A stretch of DNA of 64,000 bases from Roseburia sp. (GCA_023667765.1 JAMOZS010000004.1:27767-91766), one strand, 5' to 3'. Counted from the first letter of the stretch, positions 36,701 to 46,212 are shown. Numbers and translations are program-made. The notes: generated by a model not told the origin, from the sequence alone.

Positions 36701-37054
36701 ATTGAGGCGGACTTTACCATGAAGAAGGACGAGGCAAGGTTTTTCTACTGCACGGAGCAGACGGCTCGGGAGAAAGAAGATGGTAATACAGAAGATGGCA
36801 ATACAGAAGATAGCGATAGAGAGGACAGCAGTAGAGAAAGTGGCAATAGAGAAGGCGGCAATAGGGAGGACAGCAATAAAAAGGCCTGCGGCCTTGAAAA
36901 GGAGAATCAGGGCGAGTGGAGACAATTGGGAATCACGCATAAAATGGCCTTTAAGATGGACCATTTTACCGGAGCCAGATTCGGATTGTTCGTCTATTCC
37001 ACAAAGCACCCCGGCGGCAGCGTAGAGTTTTCCGATTTTAGATATGAAGTTTAG
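33800..37054 (+). CDS. GH39-GH43 fusion glycosidase
   Basis: A 1084-residue cytosolic fusion (no signal peptide). Residues 15-500 are GH39 beta-xylosidase-like: acid/base Glu170 (EVWNEPNLPGFW) and nucleophile Glu289 (IHITEFNTSY), then the family beta-sandwich. Residues about 515-815 are GH43: base Asp531 (DCPDPDVIRV), Asp641 (FYHDASLLFD) and acid Glu694 (GYEGTHFYK). The rest (about 825-1084) is a concanavalin-like C-terminal domain interrupted at 994-1028 by a Glu/Asn-rich pentapeptide repeat. Both active sites look intact, so it could cut two xylan linkages in one protein. It follows the GH43 lipoprotein gene and precedes a GH95 gene, suggesting intracellular completion of oligosaccharide breakdown. 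Confidence 0.88.
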   Translation: MGKQKYGKVNRRRILVQEGQKVPFHNQVDYCIGTGRMGLALQKEYQEQLKLVQEYIGFQHIRGHGLFTDDMAVYQESEENGRRIVEYNYTYLDRVMDSYLELGLKPFLELGFMPEKMASGTQTVFYWKGNVTPPKSYEDWKTMVQALLRHLLERYGETEVLTWPIEVWNEPNLPGFWKGADRQEYFKLFRESFTAIKEVDSRFRVGGPAVCGGSDEIWIKAFMEFCHTNHIPVDFVTRHHYTTEFPVRRGHYGYAQLQEDEAGFANLRTTRDIIDSYPEYKGLEIHITEFNTSYIPNCPLHDTNQNAAYIAGQLSRLGEGNESYSYWTFGDIFEEQGVPFTPFHGGFGLVANGCIPKPVFWSFVFFKKLKQKSGYCMYKDDNCVIMKLEDGSCRGVAWNRVNQRSGCSLELYITLPVKEGEYSILTERVDEDTCNPLKLWHDMGEPANPSREQVKLLQQAARPFVRSDIQRAEGNRSAASASLELEISLPENAVVYFEAKAVQPRPDRGYEYDYVMQYQRINPLTGTDCPDPDVIRVEDTYYMVNTTMHFMPGCELLRSYDLIHWEHAAYVYDTLDSTPGQRLEGEKNIYGKGMWAASLRYHKGCFYICFVANDTQKTYLYTSRSVEGPWEKHNIEGFYHDASLLFDEDERVYIAYGNREIHITELKPDLSGPLEGGLDRIAVRDTDTTCLGYEGTHFYKINGKYYLFFIHSLEERWFRTESCFVADSLTGEFTGGDVVTDDRGYCNQGVAQGAIVDTPEGKWYAILFQDSGAVGRIPILLPVEWRDDFPVFGRDGKVPEFFPVSSTRPGYVYTPLMQSDDFKTPLKSCWQFNHEPDWSFVIQDTARGSIRIVTDKLCRNLAQAKNTLTQRMLYPGCAAEVTVDYQGLQEGDYAGLCVLQGCYGMIAVTRRQGGYYLVMKSRPIDDEDLGTMPEDQSEGVEWALAALPEAAEGAFETESYGYSLRLRIEADFTMKKDEARFFYCTEQTAREKEDGNTEDGNTEDSDREDSSRESGNREGGNREDSNKKACGLEKENQGEWRQLGITHKMAFKMDHFTGARFGLFVYSTKHPGGSVEFSDFRYEV
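36779..36883 (+). repeat. Seven 15-base tandem repeats inside the GH39-GH43 gene
   Basis: Seven in-frame 15-base units starting at 36779, encoding DGNTE, DGNTE, DSDRE, DSSRE, SGNRE, GGNRE and DSNKK. The units are diverged, most at the 3' end. They form a flexible acidic/polar loop within the C-terminal domain. Confidence 0.9.
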
Positions 37055-37068
37055 TGTGAGGAGGACGT

Positions 37069-39366
37069 ATGAGCAGATTGTGGTACAGACAGCCCGCAGA
37101 AAGCTGGGAGGAGGCGCTGCCGCTGGGAAACGGTCGGCTGGGAGCCATGGTATTTGGCGGCGTTTTCGATGAGCGCATTCAGGTAAATGAAGAGAGTATC
37201 TGGTACGGGGGGAAGCAGGAGCGTTTGAATCCCGATGCGAAGGCGGCCCTGCCCAAGGTGAGGGAGCTAATCAGACAGGGAAGGATTTCCCGGGCGCAGG
37301 AGCTTATGAGTGTGGCCATGGCCGGCTGCCCTAACAGTATGCACCCGTATCAGACGCTGGGGGATATCCGGCTCTCTTTCCGGCACAAAGGGAAGGTCGG
37401 AGACTATGAGCGCAGTCTGGATTTAGAGGAGGGCGTCTGCCGCGTGGCATACAGCGTGGACGGTTCCCGCTATGAGAGAAACTATTTTGTCTCGAATCCG
37501 GCCCAGGCCATGCTGATGCGCTTTGAGGCGCAGGGAGAGGAAAGCCTGTCTTTTACGGCAACATTGGGCAGAGGGAAATTTTTTGACGGCGTGAAAAGAT
37601 GCGGAGACGAAGGCATTTTGCTCTACGGAAATCTGGGTGAGGGCGGCAGCCGCTTTGCCATGCAGCTTATAGCGCAGGTAACCGGGGGAAAGGTAAGCGT
37701 GGTGGGAGAGAGTCTGATGGTAGAGGACGCCAGAGAAGCGCGGCTTATCTTTGGGGCGGATACCACCTATCAGCATAGAGGGGAAGGGCTTCTTACACAA
37801 GAGGCGCTGCAGGAGGGGTTAAACCGACAGCTGCAAAAGCTGAGTAGGGAGGAATTTGAAACCCTATGGGCAGAGCATGTAAGAGATTATCGCAATCTGT
37901 ATGGCCGGGTGGAGCTGCAGCTGTGGCAGAGTGGCTGTGACGCTGCAAAGGCCGCATCTGAGATTCCCACAGACCGGCGTCTGAAGCTTGCTGCAAAGGG
38001 CGAGGAGGATGTGGGACTGCATCAGCTTCTCTTTGATTATGGCAGGTATCTTCTGATTTCCTGCAGCAGGGAGGGCACGCTGCCCGCCACGTTGCAAGGC
38101 ATATGGAATCAGGATTTTGAGCCTGCCTGGGATTCCAAGTATACGATTAATATTAACACGGAGATGAATTATTGGCCTGCGGAAATCTGCAATCTGTCGG
38201 AATGCCACAAGCCTTTGTTTGTGCTGCTTGAGAGGATGCGGGTAAACGGCAGGCGTACCGCCAGGGAAATGTATGGCTGCCGGGGGTTTGTGGCGCATCA
38301 TAACACGGATATCCATGGAGATACCGAGCCTCAGGACTTATGGCTTCCTGCCACCTTCTGGAGCCAGGGGGCGGCATGGCTGGCTACCCATCTGTGGAGC
38401 CATTATCTCTATACGCAGGATGGGGATTTTTTGCGGGAGGCTTTCCCTGTGCTTGCGGAGGCCGCGTTGTTTTATGTGGATTTTCTTGTGGAATATCAGG
38501 GGTATCTGGTGACCAGTCCCTCGGTGTCGCCGGAAAACACCTATGTTTTGCCCAACGGGGAAAAGGGCTGCTGCTGTATGGGCCCTACCATGGATAATCA
38601 GTTAATCAGAGATTTATTTACCATGTGTCTGGACAGCTATGAGCTTCTGGGAGAGGAGGCCGAGGAATGCCGTCTGGAGGGAGTTGAAAGTATGAGAGAG
38701 CTTATGGCGGATATTGCGAAAAAGAGGGAGAAGCTTCCCCCTACCCGCATCGGCTCTGACGGAAGGATTATGGAATGGCTGGAGGAATATGAAGAGGAGG
38801 AGCCGGGACATCGTCATATCTCTCATCTGTACGGCCTGTATCCCTCTGAGCAGATTACGGTGGATGGCACGCCCAAGCTCGCACAGGCTGCAAGGGAAAC
38901 TTTGGAGCACAGGCTGCGTAATGGTGGCGGACATACAGGCTGGAGCAGGGCCTGGATTACGAATCTTTATGCGAAGCTCTGGGACGGGGAGAGCGCCTGC
39001 GAGAGCATTCGAGCCATGCTGGCCCATTCCACCTATCCGAATCTCTTTGACAAACATCCGCCGTTTCAGATTGACGGAAACTTCGGCGTCTGTGCAGCGA
39101 TTGCCAATATGCTGGTTCAGAGCAGCCGGGAGCGGGTGGTGCTTCTGCCGGCTCTGCCGGAAGCCTGGGAAAGCGGCAGCGTAAAGGGGCTGCGCCTTGT
39201 GGGGAATGCCCTGATAGATATATCCTGGGAGCGGGGGCGGCTTTCCTGCTACAGGATACAGGCTATGTCAGATTATAGCAGTATCGTGAAATACAGTGAA
39301 ATTAGTCATATCATAAAGCTCAAAAAAGGAGAAAGCAAAATTTGCGAACAAAAAAGCATAATATAG
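37069..39366 (+). CDS. GH95-family alpha-L-fucosidase (or alpha-L-galactosidase)
   Basis: A 765-residue intracellular enzyme. The N-terminal beta domain starts with the family signature WYRQPAESWEEALPLGNGRLGAMVFGG; the barrel carries NINTEMNYWP (361-370), HHNTDIHGD (410-418, with the catalytic-base asparagine), SPENTYV with acid Glu489, and PGHRHISHLYGLYPSEQI near 590. All canonical residues are kept. It starts 14 bases after the fusion gene behind GAGGACG. In plant hemicelluloses this family removes alpha-1,2-L-fucose or L-galactose, which fits the arabinoxylan/xyloglucan theme of the operon. Substrate choice between the two sugars is open. Confidence 0.9.
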   Translation: MSRLWYRQPAESWEEALPLGNGRLGAMVFGGVFDERIQVNEESIWYGGKQERLNPDAKAALPKVRELIRQGRISRAQELMSVAMAGCPNSMHPYQTLGDIRLSFRHKGKVGDYERSLDLEEGVCRVAYSVDGSRYERNYFVSNPAQAMLMRFEAQGEESLSFTATLGRGKFFDGVKRCGDEGILLYGNLGEGGSRFAMQLIAQVTGGKVSVVGESLMVEDAREARLIFGADTTYQHRGEGLLTQEALQEGLNRQLQKLSREEFETLWAEHVRDYRNLYGRVELQLWQSGCDAAKAASEIPTDRRLKLAAKGEEDVGLHQLLFDYGRYLLISCSREGTLPATLQGIWNQDFEPAWDSKYTININTEMNYWPAEICNLSECHKPLFVLLERMRVNGRRTAREMYGCRGFVAHHNTDIHGDTEPQDLWLPATFWSQGAAWLATHLWSHYLYTQDGDFLREAFPVLAEAALFYVDFLVEYQGYLVTSPSVSPENTYVLPNGEKGCCCMGPTMDNQLIRDLFTMCLDSYELLGEEAEECRLEGVESMRELMADIAKKREKLPPTRIGSDGRIMEWLEEYEEEEPGHRHISHLYGLYPSEQITVDGTPKLAQAARETLEHRLRNGGGHTGWSRAWITNLYAKLWDGESACESIRAMLAHSTYPNLFDKHPPFQIDGNFGVCAAIANMLVQSSRERVVLLPALPEAWESGSVKGLRLVGNALIDISWERGRLSCYRIQAMSDYSSIVKYSEISHIIKLKKGESKICEQKSII

Positions 39367-39423
39367 GAAGCAAAAAAGGAGCAAATATTGTAGAATGGTA
39401 GTTATCAGGAGGATTCCAGGGAT

Positions 39424-40530
39424 ATGACGACCAGAGAAAGAAATAAAAAAACGGCGCTGCTTGTTATGAGTATGCTTGTGACAGGGGTATTTTCGGCTTG
39501 CGCCACTTCTCACACGGAAGAAGATAATATGATTATTGTGGAGCAGGAGGAGGCGCCCGCAGAGTACAGCCTGGTTGCCGCAACCCTGTCGGATGTGGTA
39601 TTGACCCAAAACATAAGATGCACCTATGCCCAGCTGGATGCTTCTGAGTACCAATTTGAGGTAAGCGGTAAGCTGGTGGAAAAGGTATATGTGGAGAAGG
39701 GCGACGCCGTGGAAAAAGGGCAGCTTTTGGCCGAGCTTTCCGGAGGAAAAAAAGAGGATGAGATGGCGAGGCTGGAATATCAGATATCCCGCAACAAGCT
39801 TTTGCTGGAGCAGTTGGAGGAGAGCGAGAATTACGAAATCTCCAGAAGATGGTTGGAATATCTGTATAAATCCCAGCATTCGGCTGATACGGAAAAGGCT
39901 TTAAAGGAAGGTATCGCCGGCTTGCAGCAGAGTAACCAATATACCAGGGAGGATTATGAGGACGCCATCCGTCTGGACGAGCTGCAGCTGTCGGTACTGC
40001 GTCAGGAGGAAAAACAGAGCCGGATGTATGCGGATGCCGCCGGCGTAGTGTCCTATGTAAGGGGAGATTTGGAGGGCTCTACCTCTAACCGGGATGAGAT
40101 AGTTCTGGAGGTGATGGACAATTCCCAATGTCTGTTTGTGGCGGAGAATATGACATATGCTTCCCACATCCGGGAGGGGCAGGAGCTGGATATGCAGATT
40201 GTTGCGGGAAACTCCGCCGGGAAATATAAGATGAGACCCTATCAGATAGAGGAGTGGCAGGACAAGATGCTCTTTACCGTTGTCGGAGGAGAGGAGATTG
40301 CCATAGAGGCGGGAACATCGGGCAATCTGACTCTGGTTTTGGGTGAGAGAAGCCAGGTGCTTGCCCTTCCCACGGCTGCAGTACACAATGCAGGAGAAGA
40401 ATATTATGTTTATGTGATGGACGACGATAATATCCGGCAGGTGAAATGGGTCGGCATCGGCCTGTGGGGGGATTCCTATGTGGAGATAACACAAGGGCTG
40501 GAGGAAGGAGAGAAGGTCGTACTGAAATGA
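39424..40530 (+). CDS. Adaptor lipoprotein of a MacB-like transporter (HlyD family)
   Basis: A 368-residue lipoprotein (lipobox FSAC, Cys at about 26). It has the layout of a membrane-fusion protein: a lipoyl half (VSGKLVEKVYVEKGDAVEKGQLLAEL), a helical hairpin (about 110-195), the second lipoyl half (MYADAAGVVSYVRGDLEG) and a beta-barrel/membrane-proximal domain ending in LEEGEKVV. AGGAGG lies upstream. It overlaps the next adaptor gene by four bases (ATGA). In Gram-positive bacteria such proteins work with FtsX-type permeases and their ATPases; two kinds of adaptor in one operon imply a composite assembly. Confidence 0.86.
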   Translation: MTTRERNKKTALLVMSMLVTGVFSACATSHTEEDNMIIVEQEEAPAEYSLVAATLSDVVLTQNIRCTYAQLDASEYQFEVSGKLVEKVYVEKGDAVEKGQLLAELSGGKKEDEMARLEYQISRNKLLLEQLEESENYEISRRWLEYLYKSQHSADTEKALKEGIAGLQQSNQYTREDYEDAIRLDELQLSVLRQEEKQSRMYADAAGVVSYVRGDLEGSTSNRDEIVLEVMDNSQCLFVAENMTYASHIREGQELDMQIVAGNSAGKYKMRPYQIEEWQDKMLFTVVGGEEIAIEAGTSGNLTLVLGERSQVLALPTAAVHNAGEEYYVYVMDDDNIRQVKWVGIGLWGDSYVEITQGLEEGEKVVLK

Positions 40531-42668
40531 GAAAAAAGAATGTGAACAGATTGCTGCTGACCCTGAGTATGGCGCTCGTATTGTCCGGCTGCGGCAAGGG
40601 CGCCGATACAGTTCCCAATCAGGACAGCGCCATAGAGTTAATAGATCCGGTGAATGCGGAGAGCGGCTATGAGAAGGCTGCCAGAAGAACCCTGTATCAG
40701 GCGGCTATTTATTCAGGCACGATAGTGCCTTATTACGAAGAATACAGTATGGACACGGATATCAACTTTGGCGGTTACGACGCTTATCCCGGCGAGGAAG
40801 TGAAGGCCGGCCAGACACTGGCTCATACCGATACTTCGGATATTGATGAACAGATAGAGAAAAAGAAAGAAAGCATCGCCGATATGGAGGAAGAGCAGCA
40901 GGAGTATTTGGCGGATATGGAGGAGCTGCTCAAGGAGCAGCAGGAGCAGGCCGGTTACTGGAAGGTTTTTGTGGACGCCAATGAAGCCTCCAGACCGCCG
41001 GAGTATGTGACGGATACCTCCGAGGAGGGAAACGGGCAGCAGGTGAAAAATCCGGCCTATGAGGCCTGGGAGGCTGAATGCGGCTGGGTGGAAGGCGAGT
41101 ACCGCATCGCAGAACACAGGGTCAACACCACGAAGCTGACCATGGAACAGAGACAGGAGCTGTACGAGCTGGACTATGCCCGTGCGCAATATGAGCTGGA
41201 AAGCCTGAAAAAGAGTCGGCAGGAGAAGATGCTTTTATCCGGGATGGACGGCAGCGTGGTAGGCAAGTACGAGGGATATGAGTGGCAAATAACAAAGGAA
41301 ACGGCGTTGATGGCAGTAGGGGATTTGTCCCAAAAGCTCCTGAAATGTGACTATATCAAATTCGGCGTGGTAGATAATGCCATGGATGTTTATGCGTTGA
41401 TTGACGGCAAACGCTATGAGGTGGAATATCAGCCTATGTCCCCTGAGGAATATCTGCGGTTGTCGGCAAATCAGCAGGAGCTTTATTCTACGTTTACACT
41501 TGTGGACGGAGAGGACGTCAATTTTGGTGATTTTGCGGTAATTACCGTAGTCACGGATAAAAGACAGGAGGTGGTCTCCGTACCGGCCGGTTCCGTCAGG
41601 AAGGATGAGAGCGGTAATTTTGTGTATCTGGTGACGGAGGAGGAAAATGTGTATACGCCGGTCAGAACCGGTCTCAGCGATGGGGTTTATACAGAGATTC
41701 TGTCAGGAGTAGAGGAAGGAGATAAAATTCTTTACAGCGATGTCAGAAGGGTGGGAAGTAATACGGCAAAGGTGGAGAGAGGAGATATCGGCGCAGAGTT
41801 TGGCCAGAACGGCTATATGACATATCCCTCCAACAGCTATTTTGAGAACCCCATAGAGAATGGCACGGTATACTTTGTCTCTTCGGATTTGATTCTCAAT
41901 CAGCATGTGGACAAGGGGGATGTGATTGCCCGGGTGAGAGTGGAGCAGGACAGTATCGGACTGAGCCGCAATGAGACAAGGCTCTCCCGTCTTAAGGAAA
42001 GAATTGCCGATATGGAGCAGCAGGATGCGGAGGGCAATCAGAAACTGATTGAGAACTATCAGGAACAGGCGCAGGAGCTGGAGAAGAAGATAGCGAAGCA
42101 AAAGGCGGATTTTGCAACGACTGAGATTGTGGCGGACAGAAGCGGTATTGTGATATGGATGGAGGATTACAAGGCGGAAGATATTCTGCTTCCGGAATGT
42201 CAAATGGCGCTGATTGCCAATGAAGAGACCTGCTACATCAGAGTGGAGGACGATGCGCGGCGGCTGCAGTATGGCAATGAGGTAGAGATTCGCTATCAGG
42301 ACAAACAGCAGCAGAGCTGCTGCGTTAAGGGCACTGTAGCGACTGTCCGTTCGCTGGGGGTGAGCGAGAGCCTTCGGTCCGGAGAGGCGCTGATACGCGT
42401 GCCGAAGGAAGAAATCAGCAATATGTCCATGAATTCTCAGAATGATATGTGGTATCGTTATCGGGTGTCCGGAACCATTCGAAGCATGGAAAATGTATTG
42501 CTGGTACCTAAGGCGGCAGTATGGACTGACCAGGGACAGACCTATGTGAATATTAAGAAACAAAATGGAGATATAGTTGCCCAGAGCTTTGTCGCGGGCG
42601 GATATGATAACTCGCAGTATTGGGTGATAGAGGGTCTTACGGAAGGAATGGAAGTATGCTTAGAGTAA
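40527..42668 (+). CDS. Tandem (double) adaptor lipoprotein of MacB-like transporter
   Basis: A 713-residue lipoprotein (lipobox LSGC near 23). It contains two successive HlyD/MacA-like units. Unit one (about 40-420) has a lipoyl edge YDAYPGEEVKAGQTLAHTD, a coiled-coil rich in Glu/Gln and a barrel ending LSGVEEGDKILYSD. Unit two (about 425-713) repeats the order: DLILNQHVDKGDVIARV, coiled-coil LSRLKERIADMEQQD, then SGIVIWMEDY and a barrel ending IEGLTEGMEVCLE. The start at 40527 overlaps the upstream stop (ATGA) and its own stop overlaps the permease start, so translation is coupled. Two units in one chain would count as two subunits of a hexameric adaptor ring. Confidence 0.83.
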   Translation: MRKKNVNRLLLTLSMALVLSGCGKGADTVPNQDSAIELIDPVNAESGYEKAARRTLYQAAIYSGTIVPYYEEYSMDTDINFGGYDAYPGEEVKAGQTLAHTDTSDIDEQIEKKKESIADMEEEQQEYLADMEELLKEQQEQAGYWKVFVDANEASRPPEYVTDTSEEGNGQQVKNPAYEAWEAECGWVEGEYRIAEHRVNTTKLTMEQRQELYELDYARAQYELESLKKSRQEKMLLSGMDGSVVGKYEGYEWQITKETALMAVGDLSQKLLKCDYIKFGVVDNAMDVYALIDGKRYEVEYQPMSPEEYLRLSANQQELYSTFTLVDGEDVNFGDFAVITVVTDKRQEVVSVPAGSVRKDESGNFVYLVTEEENVYTPVRTGLSDGVYTEILSGVEEGDKILYSDVRRVGSNTAKVERGDIGAEFGQNGYMTYPSNSYFENPIENGTVYFVSSDLILNQHVDKGDVIARVRVEQDSIGLSRNETRLSRLKERIADMEQQDAEGNQKLIENYQEQAQELEKKIAKQKADFATTEIVADRSGIVIWMEDYKAEDILLPECQMALIANEETCYIRVEDDARRLQYGNEVEIRYQDKQQQSCCVKGTVATVRSLGVSESLRSGEALIRVPKEEISNMSMNSQNDMWYRYRVSGTIRSMENVLLVPKAAVWTDQGQTYVNIKKQNGDIVAQSFVAGGYDNSQYWVIEGLTEGMEVCLE

Positions 42669-45475
42669 TGTTACAAAAATTATGGCATAAAAAGTGGATG
42701 GTGTTATGCCTGCTTCTGGGCAGCCTTCTTTTGATTGCCACAGTGGTAAGCTTTCCGCTGTATCGCGGCGCAGCCTTTGACAGGATGCTGACAGACGAAT
42801 TTGAAAATTATTTGGCTGAGAACGGAATCTGGCCGGCACGCAATGCAATGTCCACCATTTCCCAGAAGGATTACAAGGGAAAAGCCATCAACAAAATGGA
42901 GGAAATGCTGGCTGAGATGGAGAGCCGCTTGGGCGTTTCCAAAAAGGAATCCATTTCTTATTACAGCCTTGCCAAATCCAAGCTGGAGTCTGAGTGGAAC
43001 CGAGCGGACGCCGCAGATATATCCCTCAAAATCGGTTATATCTCTAATCTGCCTGAGCATGTAAAGATTTTGAGCGGTGAGATGTACTCCGAGGAGGGAA
43101 AATCGGAGGACGGGGCTTTTGAGGTGATTATCAGTCAGGCCTGTATGACGGATAATAATCTGGTAGTAGGAGAAACGCTGCAATACAAGAGTCTCAAGGA
43201 TAAGGACGGTCAGAAGATACGTCTGAAAATCGTAGGCGTATATGAGGAGGCTGACAAAAAGGATTTTTACTGGCAGCCGCAGACGAATGCGAGCGCGCTG
43301 TCTACCGTATGTCTGATAAACGAGAATTTGTTCAGAGAGAACTTTTTGGGCGATAATGCCGGCAAGTATTCCATTAACTGTAATTATTTTTATCTGTTTG
43401 AGTACAGCGATTTAAAGGCAGGCCAGGTGGAGCGGCTCCTGGAGGAGACGAAATGGTTTCTGGAAGAGAGTCCCATTCGCAGTACCATGGACCAGCCGGT
43501 ATATCCGGAGCTTTTAGAGAGCTTCAATCGAAAGAAACTCCGAATCGAAACCACGCTTTTTATTCTGCAGGTGCCGGTACTGATTCTGCTGTGTGCTTTT
43601 CTGTTTATGATTTCCGGGCAGATGTACGATATGGAGCGAAATGAGATTTCCGTTATGAAGAGCCGGGGCGGTTCCAGCGGACAGATGTTTCGACTGTATC
43701 TGTATCAGAGTGTGCTGCTGGCGCTTCTGGGCGCGGCGGCAGGAATCCCTCTGGGTACCGTGTTCTGCCGGGTGCTGGGTTCGGCTCGCAACTTCCTGGA
43801 ATTTGATATTCGAGGGGAGCTGAATATTACCTTTACCGGAGAGGTCTGGCTGTATTGTCTGGCGGGTATTCTGGCTTCTGTTCTGATTATGACGGTGCCT
43901 GCCCTCAAGCACAGCAGACTTACCATTGTAAAGCTGAAGCAGTCCAATGCATTGAAGAAGAGAGCCCTTTGGGAAAAGCTGTTTTTGGATGTTATCTGTC
44001 TGGCAATAGGGGTTTACGGCTATTATAGTTATTCCAGAAACGGAAATGTAATGACGCAGGACGTACTGCTTGGGAAATCTCTCGACCCTTTGTTGTATAT
44101 GAGCTCTGCCTTGTTTATTGTGGGTATGGGGCTGCTTTTTCTGCGTTTGCAGCCGCTGCTTATCAGGCTGGTGTACTTTCTGGGAAAGCCTTTTTGGAGG
44201 CCGGCGAGCTATGCCTCCTTTATGGAGAATATCAAGAACGGGAGAAAGCAGCAGTTTATCATGCTCTTCATGATTCTTACCATTTCGCTGGGAATGTATC
44301 ATGCCGTAGTGGCAAGGACCATTTTGCAGAATGCCAGGGATAATGCGGAATATATGGAAGCCGCAGATATTATGATGAAAGAGGTGTGGCTGAATTCTCA
44401 GGACACCGGATTCGGCGGGGCCAAGGCTGATTTTCGCTATTATGAGCCGGATTACAGAAGGTTTGCCAGTGTGCCCGGCGTGGAAAGCTTTACGAAGGTG
44501 CTTTATGAGGAGAAAGCGGCGGTGAAGATGAACTCCGGAAGCGCTGTGACTCAGTGTACCTTAATGGGGATCCATACCAAAGAGTTTGGTCAGATTACAT
44601 ATGTGGCGGACGAACTGCTCAAAAAACCCTATTATGAATATCTGAATGAGCTGGCAAGGGAGCCGGAAGGACTCCTGGTATCCAGAAATTTTCAGACGCT
44701 TCATGGCTTTAAGGAAGGGGACAGCCTGCAATATCAGAACGAAAAAGGCAAAAGAGCTACCGGAAAGATTGTGGATTTTCTGGATTATTGGCCGGGCTAT
44801 GAGCCTTCCTCTGTAGTGTTGACTACGGACGGCAATGTGGAGACGATGAACAATCTTTTAGTGGTGGCGAACATTGCCACGGTACAGAGGAATTTTGAAG
44901 TGACTCCCTATGAGATATGGTTTTCCTTGAAGGAGGGCGCCTCCAGCGACGGCGTTTATCAGTGGATTGAGGACAATGGTATTCGAGTGAGCAAATTTAC
45001 GGATAAGGCGGTTCAGCTTAAGAAGGTGGTGGAGGACCCGCTGCTGCAGGGTACGAACGGCGTGCTGACGATGGGCTTTATTGTGACGATTATTTTGTGC
45101 GGCGTGGGTTATCTGATATACTGGATTATGTCCATCCGCTCCAGAGAGATGATATTCGGTGTGCTGCGCGCCTGCGGTATGCATAAGGGAGAGTTGTTTC
45201 ATATGTTGATAAACGAGCAGATATTCTCCGGCGTGCTTTCCATCTTTGCGGGTATCGGCATCGGCACGCTGACCTCAAAGATGTTTGTGCCTATGCTGCA
45301 GACGGCCTATGCGGCTTCCAATCAGGTGCTGCCCATGAAGCTGATTACCAATCCGGACGATATGATAAGGCTTTACGGAGTAGTGGGGATTGTGATGGCG
45401 CTCTGTCTGGTGGTGCTGATATTGCTGGTATTTAAGCTGAATGTGACGAAGGCGTTGAAATTGGGTGAGGAATAA
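42656..45475 (+). CDS. FtsX-like ABC permease, MacB-related, large
   Basis: A 939-residue permease. An N-terminal membrane helix (about 12-32) is followed by a long extracellular region (30-310), three helices with an FtsX domain at about 310-430 (ILQVPVLILLCAFLFMISGQMYD, MKSRGGSSGQM), two further helices near 450-510, a second extracellular region (about 540-800) and a C-terminal FtsX domain (about 800-935; MSIRSREMIFGVLRACGMHKGEL). This double-FtsX form is usual in Gram-positive export or mechanotransmission complexes. It overlaps the adaptor gene and is followed by two ATPase genes that may power it. Confidence 0.9.
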   Translation: MLRVMLQKLWHKKWMVLCLLLGSLLLIATVVSFPLYRGAAFDRMLTDEFENYLAENGIWPARNAMSTISQKDYKGKAINKMEEMLAEMESRLGVSKKESISYYSLAKSKLESEWNRADAADISLKIGYISNLPEHVKILSGEMYSEEGKSEDGAFEVIISQACMTDNNLVVGETLQYKSLKDKDGQKIRLKIVGVYEEADKKDFYWQPQTNASALSTVCLINENLFRENFLGDNAGKYSINCNYFYLFEYSDLKAGQVERLLEETKWFLEESPIRSTMDQPVYPELLESFNRKKLRIETTLFILQVPVLILLCAFLFMISGQMYDMERNEISVMKSRGGSSGQMFRLYLYQSVLLALLGAAAGIPLGTVFCRVLGSARNFLEFDIRGELNITFTGEVWLYCLAGILASVLIMTVPALKHSRLTIVKLKQSNALKKRALWEKLFLDVICLAIGVYGYYSYSRNGNVMTQDVLLGKSLDPLLYMSSALFIVGMGLLFLRLQPLLIRLVYFLGKPFWRPASYASFMENIKNGRKQQFIMLFMILTISLGMYHAVVARTILQNARDNAEYMEAADIMMKEVWLNSQDTGFGGAKADFRYYEPDYRRFASVPGVESFTKVLYEEKAAVKMNSGSAVTQCTLMGIHTKEFGQITYVADELLKKPYYEYLNELAREPEGLLVSRNFQTLHGFKEGDSLQYQNEKGKRATGKIVDFLDYWPGYEPSSVVLTTDGNVETMNNLLVVANIATVQRNFEVTPYEIWFSLKEGASSDGVYQWIEDNGIRVSKFTDKAVQLKKVVEDPLLQGTNGVLTMGFIVTIILCGVGYLIYWIMSIRSREMIFGVLRACGMHKGELFHMLINEQIFSGVLSIFAGIGIGTLTSKMFVPMLQTAYAASNQVLPMKLITNPDDMIRLYGVVGIVMALCLVVLILLVFKLNVTKALKLGEE

Positions 45476-45525
45476 GGCGGCCGAAGGGCAGGATGCCGGA
45501 AGGCATGGCGGAAATGAGGTTAAGG

Positions 45526-46212
45526 ATGAGCGAGAATATAATCGAGATTGAGGGAGTAAGCAGAATATTTTCCACGGTCGGCGGTGACTTTCAGGCGTTA
45601 AAGGATATCAATGCGGCGATACCTGAAGGGGTGTTGACAATCTTAAAGGGACGCTCCGGCTCGGGAAAGACCACTCTGCTCAATATTATTGGAGCTTTGG
45701 ATGCGCCGACTTCGGGAAGCGTCAGGATTCACAATCAGAATATCGGGAAGCTGTCTGACCGGGAGCGGGAGAAGCTGCGCAGAACCCGGATAGGCTTTGT
45801 TTTTCAGGCGGTGTCTCTGATTCCTACCATGAATGCCTTTCAAAATGTGGAATTTTCCATGCGTATGGCGGGAATTAAGGCTGACAGGCAGAAACGTGCA
45901 GAGGAATGTCTGAAGATGGTAGGGCTGGGCAATCGTATGAATCACATGCCGTCGGAGATGTCCGGGGGTGAACAGCAGCGTGTGGCCATTGCCCGGGCGA
46001 TTGCGCACAGACCCGCTATTATCCTGGCGGATGAGCCGACGGCGGAGCTGGACAGCGCCATGGCCGCCGAGGTGACAAAGCTTTTTCAGGAGATGACAAA
46101 GAAGGAAGGGGTGACTATTATTATGACCACCCATGACACGGGTCTGATGGACGCCGGGGATATGATTATCGAACTGGAAAACGGAATGCAGGTAACACAG
46201 GAGGCCGAGTAG
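45526..46212 (+). CDS. ABC transporter ATP-binding protein, MacB/LolD type
   Basis: A 228-residue ATPase: Walker [12 protein letters not shown], signature [15 protein letters not shown], Walker [14 protein letters not shown]-loop MTTHD. AAELD in place of the usual TGNLD is a minor variation. I start it at the ATG at 45526 behind GAGG; an upstream ATG adds 11 codons with no homology. It lies 50 bases after the permease gene and should be its motor. Confidence 0.92.
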   Translation: MSENIIEIEGVSRIFSTVGGDFQALKDINAAIPEGVLTILKGRSGSGKTTLLNIIGALDAPTSGSVRIHNQNIGKLSDREREKLRRTRIGFVFQAVSLIPTMNAFQNVEFSMRMAGIKADRQKRAEECLKMVGLGNRMNHMPSEMSGGEQQRVAIARAIAHRPAIILADEPTAELDSAMAAEVTKLFQEMTKKEGVTIIMTTHDTGLMDAGDMIIELENGMQVTQEAE

